From: a virus
Reading direction: 5' to 3' (one strand)
Length of the DNA: 40,171 nucleotides
IMG/VR virus record: IMGVR_UViG_3300042868_008474
Location: 1 to 40,171 of that record
Part shown: piece by piece, positions 21,902 to 31,984 of the stretch
Layout of the letters: each line of letters starts with the position of its first letter
How positions within the stretch are numbered: the first letter of the stretch is position 1
The notes under the pieces: model-generated
The model's input: the letters and a program-made list of their open reading frames with translations, nothing else
What the model was told of the DNA's origin: nothing
The model's database searches: none
Made by a program: the position numbers and the translations under genes

Positions 21902-24900
21902 ATGGCTCGTTCAACAAAAATTAAAAGTAAGATAATAGCTCAAGATTCAGTTGAATTCAGTGCTTTGACAGCAGGAACTGTGCCTGTACTTGATGAGAAC
22001 AAAAATATTGTTTCTTCGGTTGTTACACCTGAAGAATTAGCTAATTTATCTGGAACAACATCGCCTTTACAAGATCAATTAGATGATGAAAATGATAGAG
22101 TTACTACCCTTGAAGATAATAGCAAAGTTTTAAAAGTATATGCATATGAAAATAATTCTCAAATATTTGCCGATGGGCAACCGGGAATTAAAGATCCGTC
22201 TGCTCTAATACGGGATGGTTGGTATTTTAAAAACGACGTAGCTGGTGAGAAAATCAACTGGTATTACTTCGATGGATTAAATCAAGGAACTGTAACGCTC
22301 GGTGAACTCGATTCAATGTATGCTGTTATGACTTTTGATTCTATTTCAGCACCAATTATAGCTGTATATACCTTTCCAACTGGTACAGGCGATGTTATTC
22401 CCGGGTTTGCACATTCAAGAGTTGTATACGATGGTGTAATGACACCAACTCCGACAGTTGGAACAAAATATTTAGTCTATGGTGGAACAGAACCTACAGT
22501 ACACCCAGAACTTCCAAGAATACATTTAGCCAAAGTTCCTGCTCAGTCAATTGGTGAGCAGTTACCCGGTGAACAAATTTTAACAATATCATTTGGTTCA
22601 GCATCGGGAGCAGCGGTCAATCAAGTTCAATTTATGGTTGAAACTCTTGGTTTATTTTCTACACCTGTTAAGCAAGAAATGGATTTAAGAATCCGTGTTG
22701 CTTCACAATTAGATTTAAATACTCACGTTGATAGTACCAATAACCCCCATTCTGTAACAAAAGATCAAGTTGGATTAGGTAATGTAGATAATACCAGCGA
22801 CTTAGACAAACCTATTAGTAGTGATGTTCAAGATGCTTTAGACTTAAAGTACGATGCATCAAATCCATCTAATTTTGTTGATGCAACTGGAGCAGCGAGT
22901 GCTGCGCCTGTTCAAAGTGTAAATACTCAAACAGGTGATGTTGTACTTGATAAGACAGATGTTGGGCTTGGTAATGTTGACAATACTTCAGATGTTGATA
23001 AACCTATAAGCAGCTCTACCCAAACTGCACTGGATAATAAGGTTAGTATCGATGGTGATACGATGACTGGTGATTTGGTTATATCAAATGAAGTAGGGGG
23101 GACCAATACTGCAACGCCTGAAGGTCAATTTATTGTTGGTGGTGATTTAACGACTGAATATACAAGATTGGGTTATTTTATTAATTGGACACCAACTGGA
23201 TCGACATTACAAAAAACATCAGATGGAGGATATGGATATCTGACACTTAGTGAATTTGATTCATCAACTAATGCATCAAAAACAATAGATATCCAGCTTT
23301 CGGGAATCTCAATGAACGAAAGTCTAGATGGATCTCCAGCTACACCAATAATGCCAACAAATGAAGATCATGTTGTTGTAAAAAAATACGTTGACGATAA
23401 TTTTGTTTCCACAACAGGAGACACAATGACTGGTCAATTGACTTTACAAGATGCGTCGATTTTAATTGATGGAACTATCACCCAAGGATATCCTTCGACT
23501 ATCGATATTTCAACTAATTTTATTGGAATAAATGATAATAATGGAATTGATGTTAAAGAAACAAGCATATCAGCCGGATCAGTTAATTTAGCTAAAACAA
23601 GTGTTGATTCTTCAAATGTTGATACAACATTGACAATTGGTGTTGACAGTACGCTCATCGCTTCAAATACGATTGATTATGTTAATCAAATTCAATCACA
23701 ATTGACTATAACCAATCAATCGATGGGTGTAACTAGTTTTGATGAAGTAACTGAAATTTCAAAAAATGCAGTGCTCGGTGTTGATGGATTTGTAGTTCAG
23801 TCAACTAATCCAGATACATCATACACGTTGATTGAAGCTTCATCCCAAGGTATTTCGGCAACTAGCTTTGACACAACTGATGTAACTCCTTTAATGCCAA
23901 CCCTACCAGAGCATTATACCGTTAAACAATATGTTGATAATTTAGTTAGTGGTGGTGAAACAGGTCTTCTTGAAAAATTCCAAGTAATGAAGGAACCGAC
24001 TGGATTTGTTAACAGAACAAGTTCAACAACATCATTTAATAATCTTACAAGAGAATTCACAATACAACCGACTGCAACTTCATACGAAGTGTACGTTCAA
24101 GCAACGAAATTTATTAAATCAAGTGCCGAAACCATCACAATTGATAATGCTAGTGGTAATCATTACATTTATTTTAATAGTACAGGTGTTTTATCTTCAA
24201 CTCAAGTTTTAAATGCTGACTTATTTCAAAATAATGCTTTAATTTCAATTATTTATTGGAATACAGATACATCAACCCACACATATTTTGCAGAAGAACG
24301 ACACGGATTGTCTATGGATGGTGCTACACATTCATATTTACATACTGTTTTTGGCGCAAGATATCTATCCGGATTAGCACTAGAGGGATTTGTATCAGAT
24401 GGTACGGGTAATTTTGATTCAAATGCTATTTTTTATTCTGATTCAGGATCTATTAGGGACGAAGATTTACTTATTTCAATTTTAACACAATCTGATATCC
24501 CCGTATTGTATAGACAAGGTGTTTTGTGGAGAAAGAAAGCCGCTGATATGTTTCCTATAATTTATAGTGGAACAGCAGGATATACAGGCGCAAGAATTCC
24601 ATTTAATGAATTAACAGGTGGGAATTGGCAATTAACTGAAATAGCGAATAACGCATTTGTTCTTGTACACGTATTTGCAACTAATGATAAAGAAAATCCA
24701 ATCGTTGCAATCCAAGGTATAGCAACATATGGTAATGTAACAGCAGCTAGATTAGCAGCAAGCACCGAAATTACAAGCCTAAGTGGTCTTCCTTTTGCTG
24801 AATTCGTCGCGTTGGGAAGCGTTGTTTTTGAATCTTCTGATTCTTATACCAATACACCAAAAGCTAGAGTAAGATCGGTGAATGGTGGGGATTACGTTGA

Positions 24901-25399
24901 TTTCAGAGGAACTCAACTTTATACACCAGCAGGAGAACCAACTACTCACAGCCTATTATCTAATCTATCAAGTGACGATCACCTTCAGTATCATACTGAT
25001 GCTCGTGGAGATGCTAGATATTATACTAAATCAGAAGTCGATTCACTAATCGGTGCAAGTGGGAGTGCTGGTGATATAGCTGAAACAGAGGTAAGTCTTT
25101 CTAATTTCCAAACAAGTCCACAAAATATCACAGGATTTGCATTTTCAAACGCTGTTGTCCGTGGATTCAGTGCTTTAGTTACTGTGGAAATTGACGCAAC
25201 TAGTGATTTATTTGAACAATTCACCCTAAATGGTATCCAAAAAAATGGTTCATGGAATATGTCAATTGAATCGATAGGTGACAATACAGGTATAGTATTT
25301 TCAATAACTTCCAGTGGGCAGATCCAATATACGTCCCCTGCTTATGATGGATTTACGAGTGCCGATGTTAAATTTAGAGCAATAACAACGAGTTTCTAG
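21902..25399 (+). CDS. Large tail fibre with duplicated shaft motifs and shared C-terminal module
   Basis: The product has 1165 residues. The start (MARSTKIKSKIIAQDSVEFS) resembles fibre attachment segments. Shaft motifs occur in pairs: VGLGNVDNTSDLDKPIS near residue 286 and VGLGNVDNTSDVDKPIS near 350; TMTGDLVI near 387 and TMTGQLTL near 508; PIMPTNEDHVVVKKYVDDN near 483 and PLMPTLPEHYTVKQYVDNL near 663. Another fibre motif, SSDDHLQYHTDARGDARYY, lies near 1025. The C-terminus (about 1062-1165) is the module also found in the 12828 and 13347 proteins. It is most likely the main long fibre. An AAAGGA site precedes the start, and promoter candidate 6 follows the stop. Confidence 0.85.
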   Translation: MARSTKIKSKIIAQDSVEFSALTAGTVPVLDENKNIVSSVVTPEELANLSGTTSPLQDQLDDENDRVTTLEDNSKVLKVYAYENNSQIFADGQPGIKDPSALIRDGWYFKNDVAGEKINWYYFDGLNQGTVTLGELDSMYAVMTFDSISAPIIAVYTFPTGTGDVIPGFAHSRVVYDGVMTPTPTVGTKYLVYGGTEPTVHPELPRIHLAKVPAQSIGEQLPGEQILTISFGSASGAAVNQVQFMVETLGLFSTPVKQEMDLRIRVASQLDLNTHVDSTNNPHSVTKDQVGLGNVDNTSDLDKPISSDVQDALDLKYDASNPSNFVDATGAASAAPVQSVNTQTGDVVLDKTDVGLGNVDNTSDVDKPISSSTQTALDNKVSIDGDTMTGDLVISNEVGGTNTATPEGQFIVGGDLTTEYTRLGYFINWTPTGSTLQKTSDGGYGYLTLSEFDSSTNASKTIDIQLSGISMNESLDGSPATPIMPTNEDHVVVKKYVDDNFVSTTGDTMTGQLTLQDASILIDGTITQGYPSTIDISTNFIGINDNNGIDVKETSISAGSVNLAKTSVDSSNVDTTLTIGVDSTLIASNTIDYVNQIQSQLTITNQSMGVTSFDEVTEISKNAVLGVDGFVVQSTNPDTSYTLIEASSQGISATSFDTTDVTPLMPTLPEHYTVKQYVDNLVSGGETGLLEKFQVMKEPTGFVNRTSSTTSFNNLTREFTIQPTATSYEVYVQATKFIKSSAETITIDNASGNHYIYFNSTGVLSSTQVLNADLFQNNALISIIYWNTDTSTHTYFAEERHGLSMDGATHSYLHTVFGARYLSGLALEGFVSDGTGNFDSNAIFYSDSGSIRDEDLLISILTQSDIPVLYRQGVLWRKKAADMFPIIYSGTAGYTGARIPFNELTGGNWQLTEIANNAFVLVHVFATNDKENPIVAIQGIATYGNVTAARLAASTEITSLSGLPFAEFVALGSVVFESSDSYTNTPKARVRSVNGGDYVDFRGTQLYTPAGEPTTHSLLSNLSSDDHLQYHTDARGDARYYTKSEVDSLIGASGSAGDIAETEVSLSNFQTSPQNITGFAFSNAVVRGFSALVTVEIDATSDLFEQFTLNGIQKNGSWNMSIESIGDNTGIVFSITSSGQIQYTSPAYDGFTSADVKFRAITTSF

Positions 25400-25403
25400 G
25401 TTC

Positions 25404-25420
25404 TTTTAACAACTAGTTAA
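25404..25420 (+). promoter_or_regulatory. Putative phage late promoter, copy 6 of 7
   Basis: TTTTAACAACTAGTTAA, with core 25406-25414, lies five bases after the large fibre stop and 35 bases before the ATG at 25451. It would open the adaptor/nozzle unit. No hairpin terminator is visible just upstream. Confidence 0.58.
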
Positions 25421-25450
25421 GAGGAATTTCAACAAATTAGGGGTATAGTT

Positions 25451-25855
25451 ATGGTAAAATCGGGTAAAAAAATGTCTCCAATGGAGGCTAAAGGTAAACT
25501 AGCTAGTCTTCAGGAACTAATGAAAGACATGGATAGCATGATGATGGATGGAATGAAAGGCAAAAAAGGTATGGCTAAAGTATCTGTTATGTCTGACTCC
25601 CCAGAAGGATTGAAGGAAGGTCTTGAAAAAGCAGAAGATGTGCTTGAAGATGAATCCGATGAAGGATCTGAAGTTACATTACCTAAATTCGGTTCAAAAC
25701 AAAAATCCGGTGCTCTTATGGAAGAAGAAGAGTTTGAGGAAGACTCACAAGATGATTCAGAAGACGAATCAGAAGATTCATCTGAAGAAGAATTGGACCG
25801 TAAAATTGCAGAATTAATGGCGAAAAAGAAATCGAAGAAATCTAAACAAATTTAA
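25451..25855 (+). CDS. Met-rich acidic protein, unknown, head or tail assembly unit
   Basis: The 134-residue product has a helical, Met/Lys-rich first half (LMKDMDSMMMDGMKGKKGMA). An extremely acidic Asp/Glu/Ser run spans about residues 93-113, and a Lys-rich end follows (KIAELMAKKKSKKSKQI). The acidic part should be disordered. It is the first gene after promoter candidate 6 and precedes the adaptor by 15 bases. Charge-segregated small proteins at this position might be assembly factors or DNA mimics, but no family is recognised. Confidence 0.55.
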   Translation: MVKSGKKMSPMEAKGKLASLQELMKDMDSMMMDGMKGKKGMAKVSVMSDSPEGLKEGLEKAEDVLEDESDEGSEVTLPKFGSKQKSGALMEEEEFEEDSQDDSEDESEDSSEEELDRKIAELMAKKKSKKSKQI

Positions 25856-25870
25856 TTAAGGGTGTAGAAC

Positions 25871-27103
25871 ATGGCAAAACGCCCTCATTACACTTCAAAT
25901 GAGCTAATTGAAGCTGTAAAACGTAAAATTTCAATGCCAATTACACAAGTTACTTTTTCTAACGACGAAATATTAAATTTCGCAAATGAAGAATTATTTC
26001 TTGCTCAAGTTCCTAGTATTATGCAATATCATGAGGAATATTTGGTGTATAGACACAACGTACCCCTAGTGTCTCAAATACAAAAATATGATATTCCTGA
26101 TAGAGCAATCGGAATGAAATTGAGAGATCTTTTCTTTAAAGATGATAATGGTAACTTGTATGAAATGACAAATACAGGGGCTTCCAATCAGGATTATTTC
26201 CAACAAAATTCATTTGGTGTTAATATTCCTCGTTATTTTTTCGTTGAAAACAATTCAATCGTTTTGTCAACTGATATAACTAATTCAGCTCCCGGTTCTT
26301 TAGAAATGATATATTATCTAAGACCAAATTCACTAGTTGAAAATGAAAGAGCTGCAATTTGTATTAATTTCACTAAAATAATTACTATTAACAGTGCATC
26401 ATTGTCTGAAGGTGCAGGTGACACATTAAAAATTAATGGTCATATTATCACAATACCTGTAGAATGGGACCCCGGTGTTCCAAGTGGTGTGAGTTCATCA
26501 ACTGACGCTTCTAAAATTAATCAATTAATAAATTCTTTAAATATGGATGGTGTGACATCAACTGTTAGTACGAACACAATAACTATAAAATATGAAAATA
26601 GGAATATGGAGATTGTGTCTAGTAACTCCGCTGGTATTTCAATATCAACAAAATTAGGTATTGAGTGTTCACATGTTCCTGATCATTTCACAGATCGTTT
26701 ACTTGTTGATTTTTTACAAACATCTGGTGGTCATAAGACATATGTGTTTGATATAAGAATTCCAACTGGTGCAATTTCAGCTAATACTCTATTTTTTGAA
26801 GATTCAATTGTCCCTAAAGAGTTTAAAATTGACGATTATATTTGTGAACAATACGAATGTATAATCCCTCAAGTACCAAGTGATTTACATAATTTACTTG
26901 CTGAAAGAACTTGTGCTAGAATATTGGAAGCATTGGGTGATCAAGCTGGATTACAGACAGCTAATGCTAAAATTGCAGAATTAGAACAAAGACAAGCAAC
27001 TGTTATTGATAATCGAGTTGAAGGTGCGCCTAAAAAAGTATTTGCTAGGCATAGTTTGTTAAGATACGGTAAAGCTCGAAAATCTAGAGGTAGTTCTTTA
27101 TAA
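25871..27103 (+). CDS. Head-tail adaptor / tail tubular protein A-like
   Basis: The 410-residue protein begins YTSNELIEAVKRKISMPITQ, then FSNDEILNFANEELFLAQVP and HEEYLVYRHNVPL. This 'F...DIL.FANEE....+VP.I....EE' pattern is typical of podovirus adaptor proteins that join portal to tail. The C-terminal helical part (LLAERTCARILEALGDQAGL, then AELEQRQATVIDNRVEGAPK) completes the adaptor pattern. Between them, about residues 165-260, a beta-rich stretch (TKIITINSASLSEGAGDTLK) looks like an inserted domain and makes the protein long for this family. Position before the large tail/nozzle gene matches the order of T7 genes 11 and 12. Confidence 0.75.
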   Translation: MAKRPHYTSNELIEAVKRKISMPITQVTFSNDEILNFANEELFLAQVPSIMQYHEEYLVYRHNVPLVSQIQKYDIPDRAIGMKLRDLFFKDDNGNLYEMTNTGASNQDYFQQNSFGVNIPRYFFVENNSIVLSTDITNSAPGSLEMIYYLRPNSLVENERAAICINFTKIITINSASLSEGAGDTLKINGHIITIPVEWDPGVPSGVSSSTDASKINQLINSLNMDGVTSTVSTNTITIKYENRNMEIVSSNSAGISISTKLGIECSHVPDHFTDRLLVDFLQTSGGHKTYVFDIRIPTGAISANTLFFEDSIVPKEFKIDDYICEQYECIIPQVPSDLHNLLAERTCARILEALGDQAGLQTANAKIAELEQRQATVIDNRVEGAPKKVFARHSLLRYGKARKSRGSSL

Positions 27104-27115
27104 AAGGAACAATAA

Positions 27116-30100
27116 ATGGCTTCAAATGCTATATTAGCTGCGGCAGGTTTAGTTACCTCCCCAAATCAATTAAATACACAAGAAGGATCGCTATCTGAAG
27201 CAAGTAATGTCGTCATTAAAAGAGATGGTATTATTGAGCAAAGAAGAGGGTTTTCAACATATGGTGATAATTTACCTTCCTCAGTAAATAGGGCGAAGCA
27301 GATAACGTCATATCGTCAACGAATACTAAGACATTATTCATCAAAATTACAGTTCGACTCGAATGGGGTTGGTAGATTTGTTGATATCGATGGGTCAGTT
27401 ATTGAGACTGAGACAGGATTAAGAATTAAATTCGTTGAATCTAATGGTAATCTCTATTTTACAACACAAAATGGTATTAAAAAATTATCAGCTAAAGATT
27501 CTAGTGACTTAGCTCTTATGTCAATTGAGACATCTGGTATTGAAAAAGCTCTAGATATCAAAGCAAGTACTAAAATTATCGATAACTTACAATCGGGATT
27601 CTTACCTCAAGATTCGACTGTTGCATACCGTGTAGTATGGAATAAAGAAGATAGAAATAATAATTTAATTACAGGTGCGCCTTCTCAACGTGCAATTGTT
27701 AGCCTTCCAATGTCACAATTAATTATTCGTGACACAATGCGATTACTTCAAACATTGGATGAATTAGATAATTTAGATCCGAGTACAGCAAGAATTGACG
27801 ATGGTAATTATTTACAAAATTTAAAATTGCAATTATCTTCTTCACCGACTGAATTAAGATCAAACTTGATCGCACTTGCAGCTAAGCTCGATAATGATAT
27901 TATTTTAGCTAAACAATCTGTTTCAACTCCTGCTCCTGTAAGATTAACAGGTGGTTCAATTGATAACGGCGTTGCAACTATTACATTTGAAATGGTTACA
28001 GCCGCTGATTTAGCAGCTTTAAATGCTCTAGTTACAAAACAAACATACATTATTTATAAAGCTCTTGATACTAATAAATTATATCAATGGGATGGATCTG
28101 CTTTTATTGAAAAAGAAATACTTAAAGATTATTTTTCAAGTGGCTTAAATATCTTTCTTTCTGGTTTCTCGTTATCTACAAGACAAGAAATACAGACAAT
28201 TAATTTCACTTTAGGTGGTGTCTCTACTACCCCGGACTCTGGGAATTTAACAATTAAATATAAATTAAGTGAGTCTGCAGCTATACCTTATACAGCATCT
28301 AATGCTGATATAAAAAGCGCGATTAGTAAGGTTGATGGATTAGAATACATAACAAATGTCACCGGGTCATGGGCTACTGGATTTGAATTAACTTTTTCAT
28401 CGGGTAGTGGTGATTTAGATCAAATATTAGTTGGACCTGCTACAACTCTTAAAACTGGAGCAACCTTTGTTACAGTCACAACTGGTACAACTCAAAATGG
28501 TATTGCTGAAATTGAAGGGGATTTAAATGGTGCTCAGACAGTTTCTCTTGTTTCAGAAAATACAGTTAAATTTAATACAAAATCAATAGGTGTTGTCACA
28601 GTTGCAACAGACGCTGAAATTAAATATAATGAATTTAGATCAATCCCAAATCCAGTTGAACCATCGATTCCTGCCCTAAATATTCAGTTAGAATCTATTC
28701 AGGTGTATTTTGATACAATATTACAAACATTACAAAATTTACCAAATTCAATAGTTGCTGAATATGAGCTTTTAAAGTATGCATCATTGAGTGCTTTTCC
28801 TTCTACTGGTCAAATAAAAAAAGTGTACCAAGCACAAGATACAGAAATCAAATATCTGTGGGATGGTACATCTTACGTTGAAGGTAATGATGATAAAGGT
28901 AATTTAGATTCAATTGATTTAACCACAACAGCGAATGTTCAAATCACGTTTACAATTCCTGAAAATATAACAGTAGATGATTTTTATCAAGTATATAGAT
29001 CTTCAATTGCACAAGCGACAGGGACTGCAATTTTGGATGATTTAAGCCCTAATGACGAAATGCAATTAGTGTTTGAAGCATATCCGAATCAAGCGGAAAT
29101 TGATTTAAGATCAATTACAATAATAGATGAAACGCCTGAAATTTTTAGAGGAGCTAATCTTTATACAAATGCAGCAACGGGCGAAGGTGCTTTACAAACG
29201 AATGACCAACCTCCTTTTGCTAAGGATATTAATCGTTACCGTAACTCTGTATTTTATGCAAATACTAGAACCAAGCATAGACTTGATTTAAGTATGTTGC
29301 CTGTTGAAAACATGGTTCAAAATTATGATGAAAACGATAAACCTAAAATTACAATAACAAATGGGACATCAACAAATACATATAGTTTTGTAACTGGGCG
29401 CAATGAAATTGTAAAAATAATTGTTAATTCTACTCCGATAAATGGTGATTCATTTAAATTATTTTCAGCCAGAGGCTTAAAATATCGTATTTATTTTAAT
29501 ACATCACCAGTTCTTGATCCTGATGAAATCGGTGTTAAAGTTGAAATTGGTGCATCTCCAACTATTCCAGAGATAGCAATTGCATTATCTGATAAATTGT
29601 CTACTTTGTTAGATGATTTTTCAACAACATATGATTCAACAATCCCAAATACTGTAATTATTGACAATGTTGAAGTTGGTGAAGTTCAAAATGCAGTAGA
29701 TGTAAATACAGGATTCGCAATTAGTATTGAGCAAGAGGGGAGATCTTCAAAAATAGAAGGTGATACATTAGATGTATTACTCTCAACTCAAATATCTCTT
29801 GGGCAAGCAGTTGATGAGACAGCTAAGGCATTGGTTGAAGCGATCAATAAAAATGCAAATGAATCCGTATATGCTTTTTATATGTCTGCAGCCTTTGACG
29901 TACCGGGAAAAATACTGTTAGAAAGTAGATCATTAGAAGATATTAATCCATTCTATGTTGTTGCAAATAACTCAATCACTGGAGCTTCTTTTAACCCAGA
30001 TATTAGTCCTGACTTACAAATTACAAGTATTGTGTCTACTTTGGGCGATACATTAATCACTACTGACGGAAATCATAATCTATCTACTGGTGATGAAGTT

Positions 30101-31984
30101 ATTCTTTCATCTACTAATACAGAACCGTCTGTCGATGGAATCCACACAATTACCAAAATAAACAATACTCAATTTTTAATAGATCTATCCATAACAACAA
30201 ACGGTGATTCAGGAGCTATGATTAAAAAATCACTAGCATTTGTTTCAGAAAATGAATCTAAAATTAATAGAGTATATTATTCTAAATTTAATCAACCAGA
30301 GGCTGTACCTATAATAAACTATTTTGATTTAGGTGCTTCTGATAAAAAAATCATTCGAATCTTACCTTTACGTGACTCATTGTTTGTCTTCAAAGAAGAT
30401 GGATTATTCCGTATCTCTGGTGAGACAGCCCCATTTCAGTCTGAATTATTCGATAATTCTTTCATTTTACTTGCACCTGATTCCTTAGACGTTTGTAATA
30501 ACGTGATTTATGGATGGACAACACAAGGGATTCAAGCTTTAACTGAAGGTGGAGCCTCTGTTATTTCAAGAAATATTGATAATATTATTTTAAAAACACA
30601 ATCGAGCAATTATATTAATTTCAAAACAGCAACATGGGGTATTGGATATGAATCTGATAACGCATACGTATTATTTACAGTTAAAAAAATGGAAGATACT
30701 GTTGCACAAATTGCTTATAGATATTCAACAATAACAAATACTTGGACAACTTATGATAAATCTTTTTCGTGCGGTCATATTGCTGATTTTGATGACCATT
30801 TTTATGCTGGAGCAACAGACATACCAAACATTGAAAAAGAGAGAAAGACATTCTCAAGATTGGATTACGCAGATAGAGAATATGAAACAACACTAAGTAC
30901 TGGTAAAATTGAAAATAATAAAATTATATTACCAATTGTCAGTAACTTTGAGGTTGGTGACGTTTTGGTTCAAGATCAAACAATAACAATATACGAGTTC
31001 AACCAGTTACTGAATAAATTAGATTTAGATAGTGGTCCATCTTTTAGAGGTAGTTACTTCAGTGAATTAGAAATGGTTCAGGGTGATAGTCCTAAAAATT
31101 CGTTAATCGCATTAGCTGCTAAACTAGATTTAGATACTAACATCGTTGCTAACAATTTCGAAAACACTATCTCAAGTAAATCAGGAAATATTACTTTTAT
31201 TGAATCTGGTACAGAAGCAATAATAACATCAGTTAATCATGGATTATTGACTGGTAGAATTGTTCAAATCATAGGATCAAACTCGGTTCAAAATATTGAT
31301 GGTAAACATACTGTAACAGTTATTGATTCTAATAAATTTAAGATACCATTAACTGTTGTTACAACTGGAAATACAGGAACATGGCAAACATTAGATAGCG
31401 ATTTTAATGATTTAAAAGTATGCTATAATAAAGTAATAACGATACTCAATGATGACAACGGTGTTAATTTTAGTAACTATCGTTTGATTGATAATAACAC
31501 TATTCAAGAAACAATAATTACAAATATCGATAGAATTAAAAGAGAAATCACTGTTAATTTGAATTTACCTTTAATAGCTGGAACCGCTGTTGTATTTAAA
31601 GCAATTAAATCAAGTATAACCTATTCACCAAATACATTCAGTGATCCGTTAAATTTAAAGCATTTACGTGAAGCAACATTAATGTTTGAGACAAGAACCC
31701 TAACTTCGGGTGTTTTATCTTTTGCTACTGATTTATTACCTGAATTTATTAAAATCCCATTCAATTTAGATGGTAACGGTATTTTCGGTCATCAACAATT
31801 TGGTGAAAACTTTTTTGGTGGATTGTCAAATTCAGCACCGTTTAGAACATACATTCCTCGTCAATGTCAAAGATGTAGATATATTATAGGTAGATTTAGT
31901 CATTCAATTGCAAGAGAAGATTGGCGTTTATTAGGTATGACATTAACAGGTGAAGTTCAACAATCAACAAGGGCGTTTAGATAA
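27116..31984 (+). CDS. Very large tail nozzle / DNA-stabilisation-like protein with inserted repeat modules
   Basis: The 1622-residue product starts AGLVTSPNQLNTQEGSLSEA, then VVIKRDGIIEQRRGFSTYG, a pattern of podovirus tail proteins such as T7 gp12-like nozzle or P22 gp10-like stabilisation proteins. A beta-propeller-like core is suggested near residues 1055-1235 (VYYSKFNQPEAVP, ILPLRDSLFVFKEDGLFRIS, LDVCNNVIYGWTTQGIQAL, TITNTWTTYDK). T7 gp12 is about 794 residues, so this is twice as long. Extra parts include two FCCH-like modules (about 965-1035 and 1355-1420, each with H.L..G..V and DG.HT+T) and two helical LIALAAKLD elements near residues 250 and 1330. It probably forms the distal tail tube that gates DNA. 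Exact family assignment needs a profile search. Confidence 0.72.
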   Translation: MASNAILAAAGLVTSPNQLNTQEGSLSEASNVVIKRDGIIEQRRGFSTYGDNLPSSVNRAKQITSYRQRILRHYSSKLQFDSNGVGRFVDIDGSVIETETGLRIKFVESNGNLYFTTQNGIKKLSAKDSSDLALMSIETSGIEKALDIKASTKIIDNLQSGFLPQDSTVAYRVVWNKEDRNNNLITGAPSQRAIVSLPMSQLIIRDTMRLLQTLDELDNLDPSTARIDDGNYLQNLKLQLSSSPTELRSNLIALAAKLDNDIILAKQSVSTPAPVRLTGGSIDNGVATITFEMVTAADLAALNALVTKQTYIIYKALDTNKLYQWDGSAFIEKEILKDYFSSGLNIFLSGFSLSTRQEIQTINFTLGGVSTTPDSGNLTIKYKLSESAAIPYTASNADIKSAISKVDGLEYITNVTGSWATGFELTFSSGSGDLDQILVGPATTLKTGATFVTVTTGTTQNGIAEIEGDLNGAQTVSLVSENTVKFNTKSIGVVTVATDAEIKYNEFRSIPNPVEPSIPALNIQLESIQVYFDTILQTLQNLPNSIVAEYELLKYASLSAFPSTGQIKKVYQAQDTEIKYLWDGTSYVEGNDDKGNLDSIDLTTTANVQITFTIPENITVDDFYQVYRSSIAQATGTAILDDLSPNDEMQLVFEAYPNQAEIDLRSITIIDETPEIFRGANLYTNAATGEGALQTNDQPPFAKDINRYRNSVFYANTRTKHRLDLSMLPVENMVQNYDENDKPKITITNGTSTNTYSFVTGRNEIVKIIVNSTPINGDSFKLFSARGLKYRIYFNTSPVLDPDEIGVKVEIGASPTIPEIAIALSDKLSTLLDDFSTTYDSTIPNTVIIDNVEVGEVQNAVDVNTGFAISIEQEGRSSKIEGDTLDVLLSTQISLGQAVDETAKALVEAINKNANESVYAFYMSAAFDVPGKILLESRSLEDINPFYVVANNSITGASFNPDISPDLQITSIVSTLGDTLITTDGNHNLSTGDEVILSSTNTEPSVDGIHTITKINNTQFLIDLSITTNGDSGAMIKKSLAFVSENESKINRVYYSKFNQPEAVPIINYFDLGASDKKIIRILPLRDSLFVFKEDGLFRISGETAPFQSELFDNSFILLAPDSLDVCNNVIYGWTTQGIQALTEGGASVISRNIDNIILKTQSSNYINFKTATWGIGYESDNAYVLFTVKKMEDTVAQIAYRYSTITNTWTTYDKSFSCGHIADFDDHFYAGATDIPNIEKERKTFSRLDYADREYETTLSTGKIENNKIILPIVSNFEVGDVLVQDQTITIYEFNQLLNKLDLDSGPSFRGSYFSELEMVQGDSPKNSLIALAAKLDLDTNIVANNFENTISSKSGNITFIESGTEAIITSVNHGLLTGRIVQIIGSNSVQNIDGKHTVTVIDSNKFKIPLTVVTTGNTGTWQTLDSDFNDLKVCYNKVITILNDDNGVNFSNYRLIDNNTIQETIITNIDRIKREITVNLNLPLIAGTAVVFKAIKSSITYSPNTFSDPLNLKHLREATLMFETRTLTSGVLSFATDLLPEFIKIPFNLDGNGIFGHQQFGENFFGGLSNSAPFRTYIPRQCQRCRYIIGRFSHSIAREDWRLLGMTLTGEVQQSTRAFR

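Noticed and set aside
12828-25399. Attachment site or recent mobile element in the adhesin block
   Set aside because: No transposase, integrase, terminal inverted repeats or target duplication could be seen; gene spacing and ribosome sites are continuous with the rest.
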